A DNA stretch of 16,171 nucleotides, from NCBI GenBank assembly GCA_964425595.1, contig CAYRMW010000052.1, forward strand, positions 1 through 16,171. The letters are read 5' to 3'. Of the stretch, positions 1 to 7,052 are shown piece by piece. The notes below the pieces were generated by a model. That model did no database searches and was not told the DNA's origin. It saw nothing but the letters and a program-made list of their open reading frames with translations. The stretch is from Caccovicinus sp964425595 (GTDB taxonomy: Bacteria; Bacillota; Clostridia; Lachnospirales; Lachnospiraceae). Made by a program: the position numbers and the translations under genes. Each line of letters starts with the position of its first letter. Within the stretch, counting starts at the first letter, position 1.

Positions 1-7
1 TTTTGTT

Positions 8-2827
8 ATGGGCGGACAGAAAGACCAGAAGCCGGCAAAGAGGATCTGTATCGGTGTGCTGGCCCATGTCGATGCGGGGAAAACCACCCTTTCCGAGGCG
101 ATGCTGTACCTGAGCGGCGTGATCCGGAAGCTGGGCCGGGTGGATAATCAGGACGCGTACCTGGATACCTACGAAATGGAGAGGAACCGGGGGATCACCA
201 TCTTTTCCAAACAGGCGGTATTTTCTCTGGGCGGCCGGGAAGTGACCCTCCTGGACACGCCGGGGCATGTGGATTTCTCCGCGGAGATGGAGCGTACCCT
301 GCAGGTGCTGGATTACGCCATTCTGGTCATTAATGGGGCAGATGGCGTGCAGGGCCATACCCTGACGCTGTGGAAGCTGCTGGGTCGCTATCAGATCCCG
401 GTGTTTCTCTTCATCAATAAGATGGATCAGGAAGGGACGGACCGGACGGCGCTTTTAAACCAGCTTAGGACGCGGCTGGACGAGAGGTGCCTGGATTTCT
501 CCGGTGATCAGGGCGCGCAGGACTTTCTGGAAAGTCTGGCGGTCTGCAGTGAGGAGACGCTGGAGCATTACCTGGAGACGGGCGGGATCGCCGGAGAGGA
601 GATAGCCCGGATGATCTCCCGGCGGGAGGTTTTTCCGTGTTATTTTGGTTCTGCACTCCGGCTGACCGGCGTACGGGAATTTCTGGATGGACTGGACCGG
701 CTGACGGTATGTCCGGTGTATCCTCCGGAGTTTCGGGCCAGAGTATTTAAGATCACCCGGGATGAACAGGGCAGCCGGCTGACTCATCTAAAAGTCACCG
801 GCGGAGTCTTAAGCGTCCGTGATCTTCTGCGGGGAAGAGACCGGGGAGAGGTCAGCGAAGCTTTGGGAAAGCGGGACGGCGAAGACGGCCGGACGGGCGA
901 GAGCGGCGGAGAGTGGGAAGAAAAGGTCAGCCAGATCAGGATCTACTCCGGCGCGCGTTTTGTGACGGTCAATGAGGCGCAAGCCGGCACGATCTGCGCG
1001 GTATCAGGCCTGACGAGAACCTGGATCGGTCAGGGACTTGGACAGGAGGGGGAGGGAAGGGAGCCGCTGCTTGCGCCGGTCTTATCCTACCGGATCGATC
1101 TTCCTGAAGGGACGGATGTCCACAAGATGCTGCAGAATCTCCGCCAGTTGGAAGAAGAGGAGCCGCTTCTGCACATCGTATGGAACGATGTGCTGGGCGA
1201 GATCCACGCGCAGCTGATGGGCGAGGTACAGACCGATGTGTTAAAGGACCTGATCCGCACTCGTTTTCATACGGAAGTGGAGCTGGGGACGGGAAACATC
1301 GTATATAAAGAGACGATCAGGAACACGGTGGAAGGCGCGGGACACTTTGAACCCCTTCGTCATTACGCGGAGGTTCATCTTCTGCTGGAACCGGGAGAAC
1401 GAGGCAGCGGGCTGACGGTGGAGAGCCGGTGCAGCGAGGATGTGCTGGACCGGAACTGGCAGCGGCTGATCCTGAGCCATCTGGAAGAGAAGCAGCATCT
1501 GGGCGTTCTGGCAGGCGCGCCGATCACGGACATGCGGATTACGCTCCTGACGGGACGTGCCCACATCAAGCATACGGAGGGCGGCGATTTCCGGCAGGCC
1601 ACTTACCGTGCTCTGCGGCAGGGCCTGCGCAAGGCGGAGTCGATCCTTCTGGAGCCGTACTATGATTTCCGGCTGGAGGTTCCTTCCCAGACTATCGGCC
1701 GGGCCATGGCGGACGTGCAGCGGATGAGCGGCCGTTTTGAGCCTCCTGTTCCGGACGGTGAAGTTACGGTGCTGACCGGATGCGCACCGGTGTCCAAGAT
1801 GCGGGGGTATCAGAGAGAGGTGGCTGCTTATACCCGGGGGATGGGCCGGCTTTCCTGCACGATGAGGGGATATGAACCCTGCCATGATCAACAGGCGGTG
1901 CTGGACCAGATCGGCTACGACGCGGACCGGGATCTGGAGAATACGGCGGATTCCGTATTCTGCGCCCATGGGGCGGGATTCGTGGTTGCCTGGGACAAGG
2001 CGGATGCGTACATGCATCTGGATTCCGGGTGGGAAAGCGTGGAGGACGCCGGCCGGGAGAAGAACAGGCAGACAGCAGACGTCCTGCCGGGACAGGGAAC
2101 CGTGCCGGCCCGGACAGCCGCCTTTTCCCGCGCCGGGGATCAGGAGCTGGAGGAGATCTTCCGTCGCACCTACGGTGAGAGCAAGCGGGAGAGGGCGCGT
2201 CGGGCTGAACGGCAGCCCGACCGGGAAACGTTTCGCAGACTGAAGCCGCACAGCTGGGCGAAGCGGGAGCCGGAGGAGGAATATCTTCTGGTTGACGGCT
2301 ATAATGTGATTTTTTCCTGGGAAGAGTTAAAGGAGCTGTCCCGGACCAATATGGACGGGGCCAGGCACCGGCTGATGGACATTTTGTGCAACTATCAGGG
2401 CTATAAGAAGATCCACGTGATTCTGGTGTTTGACGCGTACAAGGTGGAAGGCCACCGCTGTGAGGTGCAGAAATACCACAATATCTATGTGGTCTACACA
2501 AGGGAAGCCGAGACGGCCGATCAGTACATTGAGAAGACAGTCCATGAACTGGGAAAGAAGCACCGGGTGACCGTAGCCACTTCGGATGGGCTGGAGCAGG
2601 TGATCATCCTGGGGCAGGGCGGGCTTCGCATGTCGGCGGCAGAGCTGAAAGAAGAGATCGAGAGGACCAGCCGGGATATCCGGGAGACATATCTGGAGCG
2701 TCCGCCGAAGAAGGGCAGGCGGCTCTTCCAGGATGTGGATGAGGAGACGGCAGCACAGCTTTCGGCGATCGGCGATGAAGAGGGCCGGAGCGGAGGCACG
2801 AATGAAGAAAAACGGAGGCATGTATGA
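8..2827 (+). CDS. TetM/EF-G-like translation GTPase fused to a C-terminal YacP/Rae1-type NYN nuclease domain
   Basis: The N-terminal part is an EF-G-family GTPase of ribosomal-protection-protein (TetM-like) architecture: G1 AHVDAGKTT at residues 19-27, RGITI at 61-65, DTPGH at 83-87, NKMD at 137-140, then domains II-V to about 675. Tet(M) is about 640 residues; this protein is 939. A charged linker (about 680-757) leads to an NYN/PIN-like domain starting YLLVDGYN (759-766), with candidate metal-binding acids D763, D809 (FDAY), D838 (ETAD) and D860 (TSDG), the pattern of YacP/Rae1, which cleaves mRNA in the ribosomal A site. A charged insertion sits in domain II (about 276-306). The domain IV loop that in Tet(M) carries the PVSTP drug-displacing segment instead reads RAHIKHTEGGDFR (517-529), so tetracycline resistance is not implied. 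Only 7 bases precede the ATG and the frame is open there, so a longer N-terminus is possible. It overlaps the next gene by ATGA. Confidence 0.9.
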   Translation: MGGQKDQKPAKRICIGVLAHVDAGKTTLSEAMLYLSGVIRKLGRVDNQDAYLDTYEMERNRGITIFSKQAVFSLGGREVTLLDTPGHVDFSAEMERTLQVLDYAILVINGADGVQGHTLTLWKLLGRYQIPVFLFINKMDQEGTDRTALLNQLRTRLDERCLDFSGDQGAQDFLESLAVCSEETLEHYLETGGIAGEEIARMISRREVFPCYFGSALRLTGVREFLDGLDRLTVCPVYPPEFRARVFKITRDEQGSRLTHLKVTGGVLSVRDLLRGRDRGEVSEALGKRDGEDGRTGESGGEWEEKVSQIRIYSGARFVTVNEAQAGTICAVSGLTRTWIGQGLGQEGEGREPLLAPVLSYRIDLPEGTDVHKMLQNLRQLEEEEPLLHIVWNDVLGEIHAQLMGEVQTDVLKDLIRTRFHTEVELGTGNIVYKETIRNTVEGAGHFEPLRHYAEVHLLLEPGERGSGLTVESRCSEDVLDRNWQRLILSHLEEKQHLGVLAGAPITDMRITLLTGRAHIKHTEGGDFRQATYRALRQGLRKAESILLEPYYDFRLEVPSQTIGRAMADVQRMSGRFEPPVPDGEVTVLTGCAPVSKMRGYQREVAAYTRGMGRLSCTMRGYEPCHDQQAVLDQIGYDADRDLENTADSVFCAHGAGFVVAWDKADAYMHLDSGWESVEDAGREKNRQTADVLPGQGTVPARTAAFSRAGDQELEEIFRRTYGESKRERARRAERQPDRETFRRLKPHSWAKREPEEEYLLVDGYNVIFSWEELKELSRTNMDGARHRLMDILCNYQGYKKIHVILVFDAYKVEGHRCEVQKYHNIYVVYTREAETADQYIEKTVHELGKKHRVTVATSDGLEQVIILGQGGLRMSAAELKEEIERTSRDIRETYLERPPKKGRRLFQDVDEETAAQLSAIGDEEGRSGGTNEEKRRHV

Positions 2828-3099
2828 AGATCGTATATCCAGCGGTATTTACCAGAAAAGAAGACGGGAGCGGATACCAGGCCTATTTTCCGGACCTGGA
2901 AGGATGCGTCGCGGAGGGGCCGGATCTGGAGGATGCGGCCGATGAAGCCAGGGCGGCGGCCACCGCATGGATCCAGGTGGAGATGGATGAAGGCATGGAC
3001 CTGCCGGCAGTCAGTCACCGGGAAGACCTGGAATTGCCGGAAGACAGCATCGTCAAGTATCTGACCATGACCATCCAGCTGGTCCCGGGATATGAGTGA
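2824..3099 (+). CDS. HicB-like small protein, orphan antitoxin-type fold
   Basis: This 91-residue protein has the HicB N-terminal pattern: a Tyr-Pro-Ala-Val-Phe strand at residues 5-9, then YFPDLEGCVAEG (about 20-31) and an Asp/Glu/Ala-rich helix. HicB proteins are partial RNase H-like antitoxins that neutralise HicA mRNA interferases. There is no obvious C-terminal DNA-binding (RHH/HTH) domain, and no HicA-sized dsRBD gene lies on either side within the window. The start overlaps the stop of the GTPase-NYN gene (ATGA, 2824-2827) with GGAGG at 2814-2818, so translation is probably coupled. By inference it could modulate the upstream nuclease fusion, or it may simply be one of the solitary HicB-like proteins common in Clostridia. 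Confidence 0.8.
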   Translation: MKIVYPAVFTRKEDGSGYQAYFPDLEGCVAEGPDLEDAADEARAAATAWIQVEMDEGMDLPAVSHREDLELPEDSIVKYLTMTIQLVPGYE

Positions 3100-3152
3100 G
3101 ATGCCGGAGGATGGAGGCCGAACTGGGGGTGAGAGCCAGGATGACGGATGGC

Positions 3153-3893
3153 TCAGATCCACCCGCCGTCCAGGCGGATGATCTGGCCGGTAAGATAAGC
3201 GGGTGCCATGCTCAACAGGTAAGCCATCTGCGCCGCCTCCTCCGGCGTGCCCAGGCGTCCCGCGGGGATCTGCTCACACAGTGCCGCTCGTTCTTCCGCG
3301 GAAAGCCAGCGATTCATATCGGTGTCAATGGCGCCGCAGGCCAGGGCGTTGACGGCGATGCCGCTGGGCGCGAGCTCCTTGGCCAGCGCCTGCGTAAACG
3401 CGTTTACCCCGCCCTTTGCCGCGGAGTAGGCGGCTTCGCAGGAGGCGCCGCAGACGCCCCATACGGAGGAGATGTTGAGGATCCGGCCATGCTCGCGGCG
3501 GATCATGTCAGGGACCGCCAGTTTGCAGCAGAAGAAGACGGAGTGGAGATCGACGGAGATCAGTCGGGTCCATTCCTCCTCGGACATCTCCTGCAGAAGG
3601 CCCACGTAGGAAATGCCGGCGTTGTTCACGAGCATGTCCAGCCCGCCGAATCGCAGTTTGATCTGCTGAAATAATTCGCGGCAGTCGTCCATTTTGCCCA
3701 TATCCCCGATAAAGGGAAGGCAGACGCCGCCGTTATTCTCGATTTCTCCGGCTGTTTGGAACAGCTGGTCTTTTTTTTGCCGGCAGGAGATGGCTACGTT
3801 CCAGCCTTCACGGGCAAAACGGAGAGCGATGGCTTTCCCGATGCCCCGGGAAGCTCCTGTTACGAGTATGGTTTTTTTCGGTGTGGAATACAT
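3153..3893 (-). CDS. SDR-family NAD(P)-dependent oxidoreductase, probable EF-P 5-aminopentanone reductase (YmfI-like)
   Basis: This is a 246-residue classical short-chain dehydrogenase: cofactor motif TGASRGIG (12-19), NNAG (90-93), catalytic Ser143 (NISS), Tyr156 and Lys160 (YSAAK), and a C-terminal LTGQIIRLDGGWI. The segments NNAGISYVGLLQ, ISSVWGVCGAS and NALACGAIDTDMN resemble, from memory, clostridial proteins named EF-P 5-aminopentanone reductase, which complete the lysine modification of elongation factor P. FabG-type ketoacyl reductase is the alternative. The position often Asn in the tetrad (VNL) is Asp115 here. The start is placed at the ATG preceded by GGAGG with 5 bases spacing; a TTG 24 bases upstream and an in-frame ATG 12 bases upstream are possible but less well placed. 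It is convergent with the HicB-like gene and divergent from trxB. Confidence 0.85.
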   Translation of the reverse strand: MYSTPKKTILVTGASRGIGKAIALRFAREGWNVAISCRQKKDQLFQTAGEIENNGGVCLPFIGDMGKMDDCRELFQQIKLRFGGLDMLVNNAGISYVGLLQEMSEEEWTRLISVDLHSVFFCCKLAVPDMIRREHGRILNISSVWGVCGASCEAAYSAAKGGVNAFTQALAKELAPSGIAVNALACGAIDTDMNRWLSAEERAALCEQIPAGRLGTPEEAAQMAYLLSMAPAYLTGQIIRLDGGWI

Positions 3894-3903
3894 GTCCACC
3901 TCC
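3894..3903 (-). promoter_or_regulatory. Shine-Dalgarno site that fixes the SDR start
   Basis: On the minus strand GGAGG (3903-3899) lies 5 bases before the ATG at 3893-3891. The upstream candidates, TTG at 3917 and ATG at 3905, have no comparable site, which favours the shorter protein. Confidence 0.7.
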
Positions 3904-3994
3904 ATGGTCTTTGGCAAAGCCCCGCTGCCGGCCGGCGCGCGGGCGCTTGGTAACAGAATCGTAAGAAATAAATCAGGATTAATTCAGAAAATTA

Positions 3995-4003
3995 TGATAT
4001 ACT
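3995..4003 (+). promoter_or_regulatory. Extended -10 promoter for the trxB operon
   Basis: TGATATACT matches TGnTATAAT with one difference. It lies 36 bases before the trxB ATG, in an AT-rich patch between the divergent SDR and trxB genes. No good -35 hexamer was found at 17 bases, which an extended -10 can tolerate. TATGAT, overlapping at 3993-3998, is an alternative -10. Confidence 0.6.
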
Positions 4004-4039
4004 AAACAGCGAGAAAAAACAAGACATGAGGATAGATGA

Positions 4040-4966
4040 ATGGAAGAAAGATTTGATCTTTTGATTATAGGATCCGGGCCTGCCGGTCTGACGGCGGCGA
4101 TCTATGCCAGCCGGGCCAGGCTTCAGGCGGCGGTGATCGAAAAGGAGATGGTCAGCGGCGGTCAGGTGCTGACCACCGATACGGTAGATAACTACCCGGG
4201 CCTTCCCGGCATGGAAGGCTTCGCGCTGGGGACGAGGTTCCGGGAGCACGCGGATCAGCTTGGGACGGTGTTCATCGAGGATGAGGTGACGCAGATCCGC
4301 GATCAGGGGCAGGTGAAGGAAGTGGTCTGCCGGGGCGGCGTCTATGCGGCAAAAACGGTGATCATTGCCACCGGGGCTGTCCATCGCCGGCTGGGGATTC
4401 CGGGGGAGGAGCGTCTGGCCGGAGCCGGTGTGTCCTACTGCGCCACCTGCGACGGCGCCTTTTTCCGGAATAAAGTGACGGCGGTCGTGGGCGGAGGCGA
4501 TGTGGCGCTGGAAGATGCGATCTTTCTTTCCCGGATGTGCCGCAAGGTTTATGTGATCCACAGGCGGGATGAATTCCGCGGTGCGAAGATCCTTCAGGAG
4601 GATCTGCTGACCAGGGAAAATGTGGAGGTCTTGTGGGATACGGTGGCTGAGGCTGTAGAGGGCGGCAGCCGGGTCGAGCAGCTGTGTATCCGAAATGTTA
4701 AGACCGGGCAGGCAGGCCGGCTGGCGGTCGACGGCCTGTTTGTGGCCGTGGGGATCACGCCCGCCAGCCAGGCGTTTGAAGGTCTGGTGGAGATGGATCA
4801 CGGCTATATTCGGGCGGGGGAGGACTGCGTATCCTCGGCGCCGGGGATCTTTGCCGCAGGCGATGTGCGGACGAAGCAGCTCAGGCAGATCGTTACAGCT
4901 GCGGCCGACGGGGCGAACGCGGTGACCAGCGTGGAGCGTTATCTTACGGAACACAGGGAGGCCTGA
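4040..4966 (+). CDS. trxB: Thioredoxin-disulfide reductase
   Basis: This cytoplasmic FAD/NADPH flavoenzyme reduces thioredoxin. At 308 residues it has the usual length of low-molecular-weight bacterial TrxB. FAD motif GSGPAG is at 11-16, the redox-active pair is C134-A-T-C137 followed by Asp138, the NADPH motif GGGDVA begins at 151 with HRRD at 174-177, and the second FAD motif FAAGD is at 271-275. All key residues are present. The Shine-Dalgarno TGAGGA ends 7 bases before the ATG; an out-of-frame ATG at 4036 is ignored. The next gene starts 4 bases after the stop, so the two form an operon. Confidence 0.97.
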   Translation: MEERFDLLIIGSGPAGLTAAIYASRARLQAAVIEKEMVSGGQVLTTDTVDNYPGLPGMEGFALGTRFREHADQLGTVFIEDEVTQIRDQGQVKEVVCRGGVYAAKTVIIATGAVHRRLGIPGEERLAGAGVSYCATCDGAFFRNKVTAVVGGGDVALEDAIFLSRMCRKVYVIHRRDEFRGAKILQEDLLTRENVEVLWDTVAEAVEGGSRVEQLCIRNVKTGQAGRLAVDGLFVAVGITPASQAFEGLVEMDHGYIRAGEDCVSSAPGIFAAGDVRTKQLRQIVTAAADGANAVTSVERYLTEHREA

Positions 4967-4970
4967 CCGG

Positions 4971-6314
4971 ATGAAGCATAAATATATGATTTGTATCCTG
5001 CCGGCCCTGTGCGCCTTGGGTATGCTGATCGCGGGTGCGGCGGGCAGCCGGGACGGGCTGGACCATATGACGGCAGAGGCAGGCGCGCAGGCGATGGCTG
5101 CGGCGCCCATCCGGAGCAGCAGGAACCTTCGGGAGAGAATCATGGCGGCGGAGGACTATGCGAATATTGCCATTTCCCAGGTGACGGATTATGTCAATAT
5201 CCGGGAGGAACCGAATACCTCCAGCACCATCGTGGGAAAGATCTATAATAACTGCGCGGCTACGATCCTGGCTACCGTGGAAGGCGAGGACGGCACCTGG
5301 TACCAGATCCAGTCGGGGACGGTCAGCGGTTATATCAAGGCGCAGTATTTTGTTACCGGGGCGGAGGCGGACGCCATCGCCAAGGAGATCGGTATCGAAT
5401 ATGCGACCATCAATACGGCGGCGCTGCGCCTGCGGGCGGAGCCGAACCTGACCAGCGAGACCTTGACTATGCTGGTGCAGGGCGCCGAGTATGTGGTGCT
5501 GGAAGAAGTGGACAACTTTGCCAAGCTTTCCGTGGATGAGGATATGGTGGGCTATGTGTCCATGGATTACATCGAGACCAGGGTGGAGTTCCAGCAGGCG
5601 GTTTCCCTGGAAGAGGAGGCGGCCCAGCAGGCGGAAGAGGCCCGGCGTATCCAGGAAGCCCAGGAGGCCATACAGAAGCTGGAGGAGGTAAAGCTGGTGG
5701 AAGCCAGAGAGGCGCAGAGCAGCCAGTCCGACAGCGAGACTGCCCAGACGACAACGGCAGCCGCGGAGACGGTGGGCACCATTCCGGCCAATCCGCTGGG
5801 GGATGGTGACGATCCCAGGGTGTCGGCTCCGCCCGGCAGCCCGGCGACGACGGTCGCTTCGGTGGATACCACGGCGGCAGAGACAGCGGCGTCGACGACG
5901 TCCGGCAGCGTCTCTTACGGGCCCGGCGGGACAGCGTCGACCGCTGTGGTATCCGCCACGCGTACGGCGATCGTGGCCTATGCCAAGCAGTTTTTAGGGA
6001 ATCCGTATGTGTACGGCGGCACCAGCCTGACTGACGGCGCGGACTGTTCCGGGTTTGTGATGCGTATTTTTGAACACTTCGGTATCGACACCGGCAGAAG
6101 CTCCCGTGACCAGGCGACCAATGCCAGACAGATCGAAATAGACGAGGTGGAGCCCGGCGATCTGCTGTTTTATGCCAACGGCGATTATATTAATCATGTA
6201 GCGATTTACATCGGCGGAGGACAGGTGATCCATGCGGCCAGTTCCCAGACCGGCATCACCATCAGTCCGTCCAATTACCGTACGCCTTATATGGCGGCTA
6301 CCTTCTTAGATTAA
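4971..6314 (+). CDS. Secreted SH3b-SH3b-coiled-coil-NlpC/P60 cell-wall hydrolase
   Basis: A 447-residue exported protein. It has an N-terminal signal peptide (Lys/His start, hydrophobic core to about residue 25), two bacterial SH3 domains (about 68-125 and 143-198, each with an N(I/L)R(E/A)EPN-type motif), a Glu/Ala/Gln-rich coiled coil (about 205-245), and a Thr/Ser/Ala-rich flexible linker to about 325. The C-terminal NlpC/P60 (C40) peptidase has Cys359 in ADCSGFV, His409 in NHVAIYIG and His421 as the likely third polar residue. Such enzymes usually cut D-Glu-diamino acid peptide bonds in peptidoglycan. Coiled coil plus NlpC/P60 recalls CwlO/PcsB-like hydrolases controlled by FtsEX, but that is inference. 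GGGAGG lies 9 bases before the ATG, inside the end of trxB. Confidence 0.93.
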   Translation: MKHKYMICILPALCALGMLIAGAAGSRDGLDHMTAEAGAQAMAAAPIRSSRNLRERIMAAEDYANIAISQVTDYVNIREEPNTSSTIVGKIYNNCAATILATVEGEDGTWYQIQSGTVSGYIKAQYFVTGAEADAIAKEIGIEYATINTAALRLRAEPNLTSETLTMLVQGAEYVVLEEVDNFAKLSVDEDMVGYVSMDYIETRVEFQQAVSLEEEAAQQAEEARRIQEAQEAIQKLEEVKLVEAREAQSSQSDSETAQTTTAAAETVGTIPANPLGDGDDPRVSAPPGSPATTVASVDTTAAETAASTTSGSVSYGPGGTASTAVVSATRTAIVAYAKQFLGNPYVYGGTSLTDGADCSGFVMRIFEHFGIDTGRSSRDQATNARQIEIDEVEPGDLLFYANGDYINHVAIYIGGGQVIHAASSQTGITISPSNYRTPYMAATFLD

Positions 6315-6355
6315 ATCGGTATACGCGGGCAGTGCGCCGCCCGTGTCCTTTGCAG

Positions 6356-6407
6356 AGAAAGGGCCGGCAGAGAAAGCGATCAACGCTTTTCTCCGCCGGC
6401 CCTTTCT
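6356..6407. terminator. Strong bidirectional hairpin between convergent operons
   Basis: A perfect 13-bp outer stem (AGAAAGGGCCGGC at 6356-6368 with its complement at 6395-6407) encloses a further GAGAAAGCG/CGCTTTTCTC stem with one bulge and a small loop. It lies between the NlpC/P60 gene (plus strand) and the choline-binding-repeat gene (minus strand). The U-rich tails (CTTTCTGTCT on plus, TTTCTCTGC on minus) are imperfect but serve both directions. Confidence 0.8.
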
Positions 6408-6443
6408 GTCTGGTCCGGATAAGCGGTCAGACGAAACCGCCCG

Positions 6444-7034
6444 TCAGCTGGTAGAAGAACTCCAGGTCAAATTCTGCCGTTCCGCTTCGGTATAAGGCGT
6501 CCCGTCAGAGTGGAAGATCTTGCTGGTGTAGGGCATCTGGCCTGCGCATCCGTTTTCGGTAAAGGTATAGCGGATACCGTTTACCCGGTGCCTTCCGACG
6601 TAGAGGGAGCCGTCGTAACTCATATAATACACCCGATCCTCCACCCGGATGGCGCCGGTCTGCATGACGCCGGAAGAATCAAAGAAGTACCAGTCATCGC
6701 CATTTTGCAGCCAACCGGTCCGCATGGTGCCGTCATCATCGATGAAATACCAGGTGTCTTCGCCATCCTCGATCCAGGTCGAGCGTGCCAGGGTGCCGTT
6801 GCTCCAATAATACCGCCACAGTCCATCATCGCCCTGCACCCATCCGGTCTGAACGGGAGCCGGCGAATCCGCCTGGGTCACCTCCGTCTCGGCAGTGGTT
6901 TCCGTCTCTGCGGTGATCTCCGTTTCCGTGGCGGTTTCGGTTTCCGCGGTATCGGCCAGGATCGGGCTCGCGGCCATCACGGAAATCAGAGCGGCAGCCA
7001 GTGGGATTCGTAATTTGCTTCTCATGTCTTTCAT
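6444..7034 (-). CDS. Small secreted protein with choline-binding (cell-wall-binding) repeats
   Basis: A 196-residue exported protein with a signal peptide ending near ILA (Ala27), a low-complexity Thr/Glu segment (about 28-54, TETE and TAETE units), and then about four Trp/Tyr/Gly repeats from Gly64 (TGWVQ, DGLWRYYW, DTWYFIDDDG, TGWLQNGDDWYFF, DRVYYMS). This is the pattern of choline-binding/cell-wall-binding repeats that hold proteins to choline-bearing polymers. No catalytic domain is visible, so it may be a structural or display protein. Minus-strand AAAGGA lies 7 bases before the ATG. It starts 18 bases after the hpf stop and is probably co-transcribed. The last 30 residues do not fit the repeat. 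Confidence 0.88.
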   Translation of the reverse strand: MKDMRSKLRIPLAAALISVMAASPILADTAETETATETEITAETETTAETEVTQADSPAPVQTGWVQGDDGLWRYYWSNGTLARSTWIEDGEDTWYFIDDDGTMRTGWLQNGDDWYFFDSSGVMQTGAIRVEDRVYYMSYDGSLYVGRHRVNGIRYTFTENGCAGQMPYTSKIFHSDGTPYTEAERQNLTWSSSTS

Positions 7035-7052
7035 TCCAGCATCCTTTCTTTT

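Noticed and set aside
1241..2251. Long minus-strand open frame of 336 codons inside the GTPase-NYN gene
   Set aside because: It is antisense to a gene with complete family motifs; the translation is Pro/His/Arg-rich with no domain, as expected of an opposite-strand frame in GC-rich coding DNA.
2824..3152. A HicA toxin gene beside the HicB-like gene
   Set aside because: The 53 bases after it hold no ORF of HicA size, and the upstream neighbour is the GTPase-NYN fusion; no dsRBD-like small protein was found in the window.
3992..5143. Minus-strand open frame of 383 codons across trxB
   Set aside because: It is a shadow of trxB and the start of the NlpC/P60 gene, with no recognisable motif, and it overlaps the trxB promoter.
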